Positions 18,175 to 27,110 of a stretch of DNA of 64,000 nt are shown piece after piece. The stretch covers positions 124,001-188,000 of the forward strand of contig CAVVFN010000010.1 in NCBI GenBank assembly GCA_963747515.1, read 5' to 3'. The position numbers and the translations under genes are program-made. The notes under the pieces were generated by a model that made no database searches, was not told the DNA's origin, and saw only the letters and a program-made list of their open reading frames with translations. The stretch comes from Mariniphaga sp963747515. Its GTDB lineage: Bacteria; Bacteroidota; Bacteroidia; Bacteroidales; Prolixibacteraceae. Positions within the stretch are counted from its first letter, which is position 1. Each line of letters starts with the position of its first letter.

Positions 18175-18969
18175 TTAATGTATTACCAATTTATATGAAC
18201 TACTCCGCTTGTTGTCGAATTCCAGGAAATAATAATACATTCCGGCGGGATATGCCGAAACATCAAGCAGCAGGTGGTTGGTATGGTTATCTACTAAAAA
18301 CTGCCTGACCATCTTTCCGTTACTATCCGTAAGAAGAAGAGTTGCTTCCTTTACATCCGGTGGCAAGTTATAGACCACTTTTACGGCTTCGGCTGCCGGA
18401 TTGGGAAAAGCTTTCAGTCCTGCACCATATTTTTCTTCAGAAAGAAAACCGTAAACCAGCTTTCCAGGCAAGCTGTAAATGTTGGTCCAGATTCGCTCTG
18501 GCCATGATGAATAGTCATAACAATAGGCAAACAGCTTCCAGACATTTTCCCCCGTCTCATTCAGGGAAATGTAGCGGGCACCATCAATGGTAACAAGAGG
18601 TGAACCATCTTCATTGATAATACGGCTGTCATATTCATGATAATATGAATTTGTAGTAGGAATATACTTGTACCAGGTATAAACCATCTCAATTCCTTCA
18701 TCATTATCAAATACTTTCTCAGAAAGATACTTGACATCGGACAGAAAGCATCCGGCAGGAACATTACATAAAATTGTTTTGTACAACGAATGGTCAAGAT
18801 TGTATATGCGACATTGCGCACCGGGAACATCCATCAAATAATATTTATAACCAAGGGTTTCAAATTTCACAAGTGCCGCAGAATAATTGTACATGTGTTC
18901 CAGGGTTACCTGAGCGCTGCCCGCAATAAACAGCAACAGAATCAGACTGGTAAAGGTTAATTTTTGCAT
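18175..18969 (-). CDS. Secreted protein with T9SS sorting tail
   Basis: The ATG at 18969 (MQKLTFTSLILLLFIAGSAQ) gives a clean signal peptide and 264 residues; an earlier ATG at 19005 adds charged leader codons. The central part has aromatic-rich beta strands without a domain I know. The last about 75 residues are a type A sorting domain for type IX secretion (FPNPAAEAVKVVYNLP, then SAYPAGMYYYFLE). It is the last gene of the minus-strand operon headed by the PqqD-like gene and ends 14 bp from the convergent dus gene. Confidence 0.8.
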   Translation of the reverse strand: MQKLTFTSLILLLFIAGSAQVTLEHMYNYSAALVKFETLGYKYYLMDVPGAQCRIYNLDHSLYKTILCNVPAGCFLSDVKYLSEKVFDNDEGIEMVYTWYKYIPTTNSYYHEYDSRIINEDGSPLVTIDGARYISLNETGENVWKLFAYCYDYSSWPERIWTNIYSLPGKLVYGFLSEEKYGAGLKAFPNPAAEAVKVVYNLPPDVKEATLLLTDSNGKMVRQFLVDNHTNHLLLDVSAYPAGMYYYFLEFDNKRSSSYKLVIH

Positions 18970-19019
18970 GGCATATTTTTTAAAGTAAATTAATTCAATA
19001 TACATCCCAATTACATGGG

Positions 19020-19643
19020 TTACCGTATCAACTGAAGACCCTCATTCGCCGAAGCATCACCAGGATTGTTGAGCTTCACCTTTTGAAACAGAATCTTAGC
19101 CTGGTTGTAGTTCCCGGTAAAATAGGAAGTCCAGGCCAGCATCAGCAACCCATCATAATCGAACGGATAAAGTTCAACCACTTTCTTAAAAAGAGGCATG
19201 GCTTTTTGATAATTCTTACGTTCATAAAAAATCATTCCCAGACGGAACATGGCAATGGTGTTGTTGGGATGAATTTCCAGAATCTCATCGTAAAGCGCAA
19301 TCACTTCATCCCATTTGCCCATCGCAACCCTGGGAAGGATTAATCCAAACCTTGCTTCTTCGGAATAAGGCTTCAATTTTTGTGCCTGCTCATAATAGGT
19401 TTCCGATTCATCAAAAATTCCGGAATTGTAACACAACCACCCCAGCCTTAAATTAACTTCATATGAAGAGGGATCATAAACCTTTTTCAGCTCATTGGTT
19501 GAAGCAATAAAATCTTTTTTGTTTTCCAGTTCATAACTTCTGGCAAATGCCTGTTCCAAAGATTCCTGATTTGATTGCGCCATTACCGGCAACACAGCTG
19601 TGAATAAAAGGATTGCCAGTAGTTGAATTCTTAAAAGCTCCAT
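19020..19643 (-). CDS. Tetratricopeptide-repeat protein, exported
   Basis: At 207 residues it has a signal peptide (ending LPVMAQ) and about four TPR units (for example RLGWLCYNSGIFDESETYYE and RLGMIFYERKNYQKAMPLFK). It overlaps the upstream barrel gene by 13 bp, showing translational coupling. TPR proteins mediate protein contacts. In this operon it may support assembly of the barrel protein or complex in the periplasm. Confidence 0.82.
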   Translation of the reverse strand: MELLRIQLLAILLFTAVLPVMAQSNQESLEQAFARSYELENKKDFIASTNELKKVYDPSSYEVNLRLGWLCYNSGIFDESETYYEQAQKLKPYSEEARFGLILPRVAMGKWDEVIALYDEILEIHPNNTIAMFRLGMIFYERKNYQKAMPLFKKVVELYPFDYDGLLMLAWTSYFTGNYNQAKILFQKVKLNNPGDASANEGLQLIR

Positions 19644-20959
19644 GATATCCCTGTTGTAAATGTATGTTTATCGTAACTGTAGTTCATTGAATTAATTCCA
19701 GTCCCATTGGCATAAATCAGATAAGATTCGGTAACATCCTGCAAAATGTATCGCAGTACAAACCGGTATTTTTTATCTGAGGGGAAATACAGGCTGCCCG
19801 AAATCTTATGTTTTGAAGTGCCGGGAAAGTTAGATACCACAAAGCCTGTCGATTCAATAAAGTTCTCCATATTCCCTTTAAGGTATAGTCCGTAAAAATG
19901 TACAGGCCCCATCTGAAAACCTCCCGAAATGCCAAAGGTATTGTATTCAAAACCATTTTTCTCATCACTTTTAAAATAAATCCGGGGTGTGCAATATAAG
20001 TTGAGATTGGAAAAGGGGTAAGCAGTAAGCCATAGTGAATACTGTCTGAATCCTGTATTGGAAATATTTCCGTAATTGTATTCAACTCCGGGTGAAAAAT
20101 TTCCCATATGTGTCCAGGCAGAAGTGGAAAATACAAGATCGCGATAGTATACCTGATTATTTCCAAAAAAACGTCTGTTCCCGCTTAATCCTCCGTTTGC
20201 ATAGGAAAAATCTCCCCAAATCAGGCTCAGTGATGGGGAAACGTACCATTTTCTACCCAATACAAGGATTGGGTTAATGAAATACTGATACTGATTTGTT
20301 TTAGCTGAAAAGATATTTTTACCTCCCCAATCAATATGCTCTTCACGATTAATTCCAAGATAGGAAAGATTATGATTTATGTTTATAGCTGGTGCTAACT
20401 GGTGGCTCAACCCGATAGATTCGAAATGATAATCCTTCAGGTAAAAAGCTTCTCCATAGTTTTCTCCCACCCCTGCCTGCATTCCGTGAGCAGTTGCTTT
20501 TAAATTATCATAACCGGGATTGAAGCTGTAGCCAGCTTCCAGCATAACGTCGGTTAATTTACTTGAAGCATATCCAATTTTTTCTTTCATGTTTGGTGTA
20601 AAATTATCTGCTATCTTGCAGGCCTCATAGGCTCTTCCTCCGAAAAGCAGGCTGTAGTAGACATATTCCTGCAGCCATTCAAAAGATTGATCATTCTCCC
20701 AGGCTTTCAGAAACCATTCACTTGCATTCCGGTACTTATTCAGCTTATAAAAAGCTATCCCGGTTCTTGCCTGCAAATAAAAAAAGTCAATCCCCTGCTT
20801 ACGGGCTTCCCCTGCATATTGAATCAGCTTTTGCCAATTCCCCTGTAAGTAAAGCTCATAAGAAATTTTATCCACCTCCGGATAATTCAGCTTCTGCTGT
20901 GCCCGAACAAACATGCACATCAAGATCAAAATCGCTATGATTCCAGCTCGTTTCTGCAT
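19631..20959 (-). CDS. Outer-membrane beta-barrel protein with N-terminal TPR-like region (YaiO-like)
   Basis: At 442 residues it has a signal peptide (ending FVRAQ). An alpha-helical TPR-like segment (about 30-125; YLQARTGIAFYKLNKYRNAS) is followed by about 290 residues of alternating strands rich in Tyr/Trp/Phe, ending in SF as barrel proteins do. The layout resembles YaiO-type outer-membrane proteins. It overlaps the preceding gene by 25 bp and the following TPR gene by 13 bp, so it belongs to the operon. The passenger or substrate is unknown. Confidence 0.75.
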   Translation of the reverse strand: MQKRAGIIAILILMCMFVRAQQKLNYPEVDKISYELYLQGNWQKLIQYAGEARKQGIDFFYLQARTGIAFYKLNKYRNASEWFLKAWENDQSFEWLQEYVYYSLLFGGRAYEACKIADNFTPNMKEKIGYASSKLTDVMLEAGYSFNPGYDNLKATAHGMQAGVGENYGEAFYLKDYHFESIGLSHQLAPAININHNLSYLGINREEHIDWGGKNIFSAKTNQYQYFINPILVLGRKWYVSPSLSLIWGDFSYANGGLSGNRRFFGNNQVYYRDLVFSTSAWTHMGNFSPGVEYNYGNISNTGFRQYSLWLTAYPFSNLNLYCTPRIYFKSDEKNGFEYNTFGISGGFQMGPVHFYGLYLKGNMENFIESTGFVVSNFPGTSKHKISGSLYFPSDKKYRFVLRYILQDVTESYLIYANGTGINSMNYSYDKHTFTTGISWSF

Positions 20960-23163
20960 ATCATTTTTATTTTTGCCTTAGGCATTTCCAATTTTATTTC
21001 AAATCCACCATCAGGAAGTACGCTGACATAACCAATGGTAAGGTCCATAATTCTTCCTGCAACTCTCCGGGTTATTTTTGCTTCCAGTTTTACCATATCC
21101 GATGAAAGAATATCACCTGCCTGTTTCATTACAAGCTGATATTCGGCTTTGAGAAAAAGATATATAGGTGCTGCAAAATCCTGCAGGAATTTCAATACTC
21201 CACCAAAAAGAAGATGTACAGGCAGAAAATCATCAATGCGGCTATTGGATTGGAAACCCACTGGTACTTTAAACAACAGTGTATAGAACCAAAACAACGG
21301 AGATTGCCTTTTACCATGATAATTAGTAAAGAAGTGCATGTCGCCCTGGTTATATAAATATGCAAGCCCGCCGGTGTATAAACATTTTATATACGTGGTA
21401 TTGTAAATATCGGTTTCTGTGACCCATTCATATTCACCCTCCAGTTTTTTCCATTTTGCCATCTCTGAATCCACTTCCACGGAAACATAGATTCGCCTGC
21501 CGGGAATAAAACGAAGGGCCGTTTTAAGTATTTCATTCTTTACCGGGTTAGCCAACAACTGGCCCTTCTGTGGAAATTCGAACGACTGAAGGGAGTATAC
21601 CCCTTGTTCATTGAGTAAATAATGGCCAAACGGATAATCGATGGTAATCGATCCCACATATGGATTGGCCTGAAACTGAAAGTGCAGGTGTGGATAGGGC
21701 GACCTCCCGGAATTACCGCAACGGGCAATTAGCTGCCCCTTTTTAACCGAATCTCCGGGTTTTACTTCTACCGACTGATTTTTCAGGTGGCTCAGTTTTG
21801 AATACAAATTATTGTTGTGCTTAATAATTGCGGTATTGCCCCAATTATCTTTAGTATTTACATCACCTATGGCATTATCGGGAATGGAATCAATTACTTC
21901 GCCAACCGTGCCATCAGCAGGAGCCAGAACAGCTTTCCCAAAACAGTAATAATCATCGGTAAATTCCCCGGCATTTCTAAATTGTTGCCCACTGCTGTCG
22001 GCAATAACAAAATCCCATGCCTGCCGCCATGCCCCTTTGTGTGTATATTCTCCATCATGTCCCTGATTTACCGTCCACTCACCATAAAAAGGCAATGCTG
22101 CTGAAACCGGATATGCAACCGGAAAACGATTCATATTTCCTGAATACAAATAAAGGTTCTTCTCCGGCTCCCCCAGTTGTACAGGCGTTTCTATCAGATA
22201 ACGTGAACGTTGCTCACGCAACTTCAGAGCATACAGAAACATCAGCACGATAGCATTAAAAGGCAGGGAATAGGGGGAAATCCGAAACATCAAAAAAATC
22301 TGTTGGGTACTGGTGGTAATCAGTACCACAGCCGGAAGCAGCAAAATAATCCATCCAAAACTAACCCTGCCCGGAACCAGGTAATACCCTCCCAGGGCAA
22401 TGGCTGTTAGTATATAATTAAATCCAATAAAGGTATATCCCAGTGAATCAAATTCAATACCCACAAGCCGGTAAAATAAATAAGCCACAACATACCCCAG
22501 GATGGAAAGGACAAACGTAATGCGTGAATAAATTAATAATCCTAAAGCAATTATTATACCTGCAAGAAGGTGAGTCTGGAAAAAGATAGCGGCAAGCGAA
22601 CGAAAATAGATTCGTATAAACGAAGAACCCATACTTTTTTCAAGAAAATCATATAAATCAACAAAGAATTTACCTCCTATGGAATAAAGCGCATTGTATA
22701 CAAAAATGCCACGCTCACTCAGGTTTAGTGCCGACAGGCTTCCTGCAGAAAGAGCAACAATCCAGATGGTAAGTAAAAAAGGTACACTTAAAAAAGGAAG
22801 GCCATACTTTCCAAGTACGCCCTGAAAAACAATTGTAAGAAAAAAGCAGGTAAGAGCTGAAACAACTATCAGCAAATAAACCTGCAGCGATGGTTGATAA
22901 AACAAACCTATGCCTAAACCTGCCAATAAAGCATTAAAACCATATAAACCGGAACGTAAAAACCAGGTATTATATCCCATTTGCCAGGCCAGAAGGTTGG
23001 CCACCAATACAGCCACCAAACCACCTATACCTGCACCATAATCGAAAAAACTGATTACCATAAGCAAAACAGCCAGCATTTTTGATGTAGAAAAGAATAC
23101 CTGTGAATAGCTGTTCAGGATTGAATGCACAATATCTTTCCCATGAGGGACTTCACGCATCAT
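20935..23163 (-). CDS. Urea-transporter domain fused to an M23-type peptidase domain
   Basis: The start is at 23163 (or 23160; MMREVPHGKD); 742 residues. Residues about 1-320 are a urea-transporter fold with two repeats: GLYGFNALLAGLGIGLF with LPFLSVPFLLTIW, then FIGFNYILTAIALGGYYL with SPYSLPFNAIVL. Residues about 350-510 resemble M23 metallopeptidases. These have a His-x7-Asp in THKGAWRQAWDFV (canonical is His-x3-Asp), SKLSHLK, and the paired PHLHFQ motif near 491. About 230 more residues follow without a recognised domain. A zinc peptidase for peptidoglycan cross-links tethered to a small-solute channel is the literal reading. The altered first motif makes activity uncertain. Confidence 0.82.
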   Translation of the reverse strand: MMREVPHGKDIVHSILNSYSQVFFSTSKMLAVLLMVISFFDYGAGIGGLVAVLVANLLAWQMGYNTWFLRSGLYGFNALLAGLGIGLFYQPSLQVYLLIVVSALTCFFLTIVFQGVLGKYGLPFLSVPFLLTIWIVALSAGSLSALNLSERGIFVYNALYSIGGKFFVDLYDFLEKSMGSSFIRIYFRSLAAIFFQTHLLAGIIIALGLLIYSRITFVLSILGYVVAYLFYRLVGIEFDSLGYTFIGFNYILTAIALGGYYLVPGRVSFGWIILLLPAVVLITTSTQQIFLMFRISPYSLPFNAIVLMFLYALKLREQRSRYLIETPVQLGEPEKNLYLYSGNMNRFPVAYPVSAALPFYGEWTVNQGHDGEYTHKGAWRQAWDFVIADSSGQQFRNAGEFTDDYYCFGKAVLAPADGTVGEVIDSIPDNAIGDVNTKDNWGNTAIIKHNNNLYSKLSHLKNQSVEVKPGDSVKKGQLIARCGNSGRSPYPHLHFQFQANPYVGSITIDYPFGHYLLNEQGVYSLQSFEFPQKGQLLANPVKNEILKTALRFIPGRRIYVSVEVDSEMAKWKKLEGEYEWVTETDIYNTTYIKCLYTGGLAYLYNQGDMHFFTNYHGKRQSPLFWFYTLLFKVPVGFQSNSRIDDFLPVHLLFGGVLKFLQDFAAPIYLFLKAEYQLVMKQAGDILSSDMVKLEAKITRRVAGRIMDLTIGYVSVLPDGGFEIKLEMPKAKIKMICRNELES

Positions 23164-23173
23164 GAATGGTTTT

Positions 23174-24514
23174 TTATTTTTTTGGGTTAAGCTCTGCACG
23201 CTTCAGGCTTTGCAAATCTTCCTTCTTTCTGATTAAATGCGGAATTCCTTTCAGATCAATCATTATTACATTGGGGCGATATGTTATAAATTGCATCCAT
23301 TGAGTTACATTGTAGGCTCCTACACGCTCAATAACAAGCTGATCGCCCGTTTTTACATGAGGAAAATTAATGGCATCGCGAACGACATCAATATTCATGC
23401 AAAGAGGTCCATAAATCGTGGTTTCTTCAATATATTCCGAGCTCTCCTTACTGGGATAGACCGACAGATTGTACCAGAATGAGGTAAACAGCAGGTTAAC
23501 TCCCGCATCAATAATCATACTGCGCCGACCGGTTGAAAGACGTTTGTTTGCCAGAACCGTAGTAAGCAGGTAGCCCGAATCATCAATAAGCGCTCTGCCT
23601 GTTTCAAGAAACAATGCAGGCAGGTTCTCGTGTGGAATCTCTGAAGAGATGAGTGCATTGGAAATAGCTTCTGCGTACTCATCGAAGGAAGGGCAGGTTT
23701 CTGAACCCGGCATATACGATCCTTTCAACGTATTCTTCGAAGCAAAACCGCCTCCCATATCAATATATTTCAGCCATTGCCCAAATTTTCGGTGAACAGC
23801 CATATAAAGATTGGCCAGTTTACCTGCAGCAACAGTATAAGCCGAAGTTGCCATAATATAGGTACCTAAGTGTGTGTGCAATCCCGTCAGCTTAAGTTTA
23901 TCGGTCAGCATTATCCGATTGATGGCATTCCAGGCCTCACCGTTTTCATAATTAAAGCCAAACCGATCCCACATAGGATAAATGCCGGTATCCATATTGA
24001 CCCGAATCGCTACCCGTGCCGGTTTATCAAGCTTTTTGGTAAGCTCAATCAGTAAATAAAGCTCGTCAAAATGATCGATGTGTATGCAGGCATTTAGGTT
24101 AATCGCAAGGATTAAATCTTCAACCGACTTATCAGGACCATTAAACAGGATTTGTGAACCACTCACCCCCAGTGCCAGTGCTTTTTCAAATTCGAAACCT
24201 GATACCACCTCTGCCCATGCTCCCTCATCGTGATAAACTGAACATACAGCATCAAGATAATTTGTTTTATAGGACCATGCAAATTGCACCTTCGGATACC
24301 GCGTTTCAAAAGCTCTCCTTGCTTCCGAATACTTCTTCCTTATGGTTTTTTCCGAAAACACAAAAACAGGTGTACCATAGGATTCAATTATACTGGAAAC
24401 AGGTATCCCATCGATTTCGGAAATAATTTTTTGCTTTACAGGTAAACCAAACTTACTCGGAACTCCGGCGGTAATTTTATTAATAATCGGTTTTTGGTAT
24501 TTTAACTTTTCCAT
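23174..24514 (-). CDS. PLP-dependent decarboxylase of the DapDC/ODC (fold type III) family
   Basis: At 446 residues it has the PLP lysine Lys83 in AWSYKTN, a glycine-rich phosphate loop MGGGFASKN, LETGRALIDDSG and the dimer-interface Cys motif GPLCMNIDVV. These fit diaminopimelate/ornithine-type decarboxylases, which act on D-centred carbons of diamino acids. The substrate cannot be named; the gene sits in a peptide-ligase-like operon rather than a lysine operon. It starts 2 bp after the ATP-grasp stop. Confidence 0.85.
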   Translation of the reverse strand: MEKLKYQKPIINKITAGVPSKFGLPVKQKIISEIDGIPVSSIIESYGTPVFVFSEKTIRKKYSEARRAFETRYPKVQFAWSYKTNYLDAVCSVYHDEGAWAEVVSGFEFEKALALGVSGSQILFNGPDKSVEDLILAINLNACIHIDHFDELYLLIELTKKLDKPARVAIRVNMDTGIYPMWDRFGFNYENGEAWNAINRIMLTDKLKLTGLHTHLGTYIMATSAYTVAAGKLANLYMAVHRKFGQWLKYIDMGGGFASKNTLKGSYMPGSETCPSFDEYAEAISNALISSEIPHENLPALFLETGRALIDDSGYLLTTVLANKRLSTGRRSMIIDAGVNLLFTSFWYNLSVYPSKESSEYIEETTIYGPLCMNIDVVRDAINFPHVKTGDQLVIERVGAYNVTQWMQFITYRPNVIMIDLKGIPHLIRKKEDLQSLKRAELNPKK

Positions 24515-24516
24515 AA

Positions 24517-25563
24517 TTAAATTTCCCTGTTCATTGAAATAGCGGCAAATTTTTCCAAATCCACAATCATGTCGTAGGAATAGCGTACAAACATTTTTCC
24601 AATTTTATAGGTATTCATAGGTTTCACCTCCATATTCAAAGCCAGTTTTACCAATGCATCAGGAATGTTTTGCCCGGCACCCACGGCAAGATACACCCAT
24701 GCCGGAATCCGTGGATTGATCTCTATCAGGTAATATTCACCGATATGGGTTTTAATCAGTTCTAGCTCCATCCCTCCCCGCCATTTGGTTTGCCGGATAA
24801 GCGACCGGGTGAGCTGCATCATTTTTTCGTCGGCCAGAGTAATGCCTCCCCAGGCTTTTCCTTTGTCGGTGACGTATTGCTTGCGCATAGGAACTGCTGC
24901 TACCGTGTTGCCATTCCCATCTCCAAGGGCAACTACATTAACTTCGGTTCCTGTAACAAACTCCTGTGCGATAACAGGAAACCCCCATTTTGAGGAAATT
25001 TTCATGAACGCCTGCTTTACCTGCTCTTTATTCGAAGCTAAATAGGCATCGTAAAACTGTCCTTTAATCATTACCGGATAATCAAATTTCTCTTCCAGCT
25101 CAGTTAGCTGTCCCAGGCTGCCAAGATTAAGGCTCGCCGGTACTTTTATTCCGTATTTCTTTCCAAACTCAGGCAAACGGTGCTTTTCCCGCTCCTGAAA
25201 CTGTTGAAAAGTAGGAAGAAACATTTGGATACCCTGCTTATGTAAACGTTCTTCATTTTTCATAAACGAAAAAAGCTCAGCATCGAAATTAGGAACCAGT
25301 ACATCAATCTTCTCCTGATGGTGAATGTCTTCAATCCGTTCAATTAACTCATCTGAGCCTGATGACGGATAAGGAATCTGAAATATTCGGCTGCATAAAT
25401 CATCCATATATATGCCCGGTTCCAGGTTTTCATATACCAGGCCTATGACACGCACATCAAAAGTATCAGATTCTTTCACCCCACGTATGAAAGGAACTCC
25501 TGGACCTGGATTATCTGTATTGTTCAAACCACTTACAGCCAATGTAATTTTTTGTTTTCTCAT
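24517..25563 (-). CDS. ATP-grasp ligase (carbamoyl-phosphate-synthase-like)
   Basis: I chose the ATG at 25563 (MRKQKITLAVSGLNN), giving 348 residues and a 7-bp gap to the PqqD-like gene; an earlier start at 25596 would overlap it. An N-terminal pre-ATP-grasp region (VSGLNNTDNPGPG) precedes the ATP-grasp core: VMIKGQFYDAYLA, VIAQEFVTGTEVNVVALGDG, GGMELELIKT and YLIEINPRIPAW with the metal-binding Glu/Asn. Such enzymes join a carboxylate to an amine through an acyl-phosphate. Its partners suggest a ligase for an amino acid or peptide. Confidence 0.88.
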   Translation of the reverse strand: MRKQKITLAVSGLNNTDNPGPGVPFIRGVKESDTFDVRVIGLVYENLEPGIYMDDLCSRIFQIPYPSSGSDELIERIEDIHHQEKIDVLVPNFDAELFSFMKNEERLHKQGIQMFLPTFQQFQEREKHRLPEFGKKYGIKVPASLNLGSLGQLTELEEKFDYPVMIKGQFYDAYLASNKEQVKQAFMKISSKWGFPVIAQEFVTGTEVNVVALGDGNGNTVAAVPMRKQYVTDKGKAWGGITLADEKMMQLTRSLIRQTKWRGGMELELIKTHIGEYYLIEINPRIPAWVYLAVGAGQNIPDALVKLALNMEVKPMNTYKIGKMFVRYSYDMIVDLEKFAAISMNREI

Positions 25564-25570
25564 GTAAACT

Positions 25571-25834
25571 TCAGTTAAATGGGAGCATATTATCACCGGA
25601 AATTATCTGATAAAGTTTCAGAAGGGAACAAAATTCATAAAAATCCATTTCAAATGTCAAATCATCTACATCGTACCGGGAAAGAAATATTTCCTTAATT
25701 TCCCCGAATTCCTTTTCCTGCGATATCAGCTTAATCAACTCAAGCCCCAAAGGATTCAAGCTAAAAGAATCACCTGTATTTGAATTAAAAACAAAACCAT
25801 TATCGCTAATTTTTATTTCTTTTATGATCTTCAT
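25571..25834 (-). CDS. PqqD-like small protein (possible peptide-recognition domain)
   Basis: At 87 residues the pattern FVFNSNTGDSFSLNPLGLEL followed by a helix and YDVDDLTFEMDFYEFCSLL is typical of PqqD proteins, which bind precursor peptides for modification enzymes. It is the first gene of the operon and directly precedes the ATP-grasp ligase. No obvious precursor-peptide gene lies beside it, so it may act on another protein or serve a regulatory role. Confidence 0.72.
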   Translation of the reverse strand: MKIIKEIKISDNGFVFNSNTGDSFSLNPLGLELIKLISQEKEFGEIKEIFLSRYDVDDLTFEMDFYEFCSLLKLYQIISGDNMLPFN

Positions 25835-25863
25835 GATGCCAAAAATGAATTTCCTGTTCCTAA

Positions 25864-25879
25864 AGCTGAAACTTCAGCT
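25864..25879. promoter_or_regulatory. Short inverted repeat upstream of the PqqD operon
   Basis: AGCTGAA and TTCAGCT are perfect 7-base inverted copies separated by two bases, 30 bp before the PqqD-like start. The position fits an operator or a leader hairpin; no regulator can be assigned. No clear -7 box was found. Confidence 0.35.
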
Positions 25880-26073
25880 ACATAGGTGTCCAATTCTTTA
25901 TTCCGAAATTAGAAAAATTATTTTCATATATACGCAGAAATGAAAATTTATTCTTGTAACATACATCTGACACTGTTAAATTGAAAAACTTGTGCCGGAA
26001 TATTATTTTTTATTAAAGATTTGGCACTAATGTTGCGTATACTTTTCATCTGTTTAACATTAAAGTTCAAATT

Positions 26074-26634
26074 ATGAAAAAATTTATACACCCGCTACTT
26101 TTAGTTGCCCTTGTGATAGCAGTTGCCTGTGAAGGCCCGCAGGGTCCTCCCGGACAACCGGGAGAAGATGGATTGGATGGTGATTTATTCCTGCCTACAG
26201 TATTCGAAATTGAAGGCGATTTCCTGCCTGAAAATGATTTCCAGCTTTTTTATGAATTTCCCAACAGCATTGAGGTATTGGAAAGCGATATTGTGCTGGT
26301 TTATATCCTGTGGGAGCAAACCGAAAATGATGCTGGTGAATCGTTTGATGTCTGGCGCCTGCTGCCGCAAACGATAGTGCTTCCCGACAGCACTCTTCTG
26401 CAATACAATTTCGATCACACTTTTACCGATGTTCAGATTTTCCTTGATGGAAATACCAATTTCGACAATCTGCTTCCTGCCGAAGCACTTGGGCAGGTAT
26501 TTCGTGTAGTGGTGCTTCCGGCTAATTTTGAATCCATTAAATCGCTTGAGATCGACGACTACAACGGAATGATGAAATCTCTCAACATTAATCCTGCACT
26601 TGTTGAGCCGGATGTCAGAATAAATCTGAATTAA
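26074..26634 (+). CDS. Lipoprotein with a short collagen-like segment
   Basis: At 186 residues the signal ends in a lipobox (IAVAC, Cys19), followed by five Gly-X-Y triplets (GPQGPPGQPGEDGLDGD). About 150 residues of strand-rich sequence come next, with no recognised domain. Such proteins are common in marine Bacteroidota, and their role is unknown. Its own terminator lies just downstream and it diverges from the PqqD operon. Confidence 0.82.
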   Translation: MKKFIHPLLLVALVIAVACEGPQGPPGQPGEDGLDGDLFLPTVFEIEGDFLPENDFQLFYEFPNSIEVLESDIVLVYILWEQTENDAGESFDVWRLLPQTIVLPDSTLLQYNFDHTFTDVQIFLDGNTNFDNLLPAEALGQVFRVVVLPANFESIKSLEIDDYNGMMKSLNINPALVEPDVRINLN

Positions 26635-26657
26635 CGAATTCCCATTTTCCAGGAATT

Positions 26658-26695
26658 ATTATTCCTCCGTCACATATCGGAGGAATAATTTTTTT
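26658..26695 (+). terminator. Rho-independent terminator after the collagen-like lipoprotein gene
   Basis: ATTATTCCTCCG (26658-26669) and CGGAGGAATAAT (26678-26689) pair perfectly over 12 bp, followed by a T-run (26688-26695). Confidence 0.9.
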
Positions 26696-27110
26696 GGCTG
26701 GTTCTAATTGCAAAACCTCAGATCAAAAAAATTACCTTTTGTTGATCCGGAACTAATGGTAAAAAACGCTACACAAAGCCATGCCAATCACATACTTTAA
26801 AACTGCTCCATCCGTGATGGTGGCAATGAACCCTTTTGAAATGGGACTGCCCCCAATTATAAAAAAAGCACCCATGAATGCCTCTTTTTTTACGGATACT
26901 TTTTTGGTAAGATAAAATCAATATTTATTTTGCTCCAGATTATTACCTGAGCCTGCTCTTTTTCAAAATCATATAAATGGAATCACCGGTTATTGCCAGA
27001 AATGGTATCTGCCGTTCAAATTAAATTTTTATTCCTTAATCCAAAATTTTCCATGTTCATTCTACTTGCTTTCTGTTTCAAATTCCTATTTTTACAAAAA
27101 CTACTATCCG
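26696..27110. other. Gene-free stretch before the first sulfatase
   Basis: I see no coding relic or RNA here. A short stretch near 26861-26894 has a possible hairpin (AAAAAAAGCACC and GCCTCTTTTTTT-like arms). The last about 100 bases must hold the sulfatase promoter, but no clear TAnnTTTG with a -33 element was identified. Confidence 0.4.
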
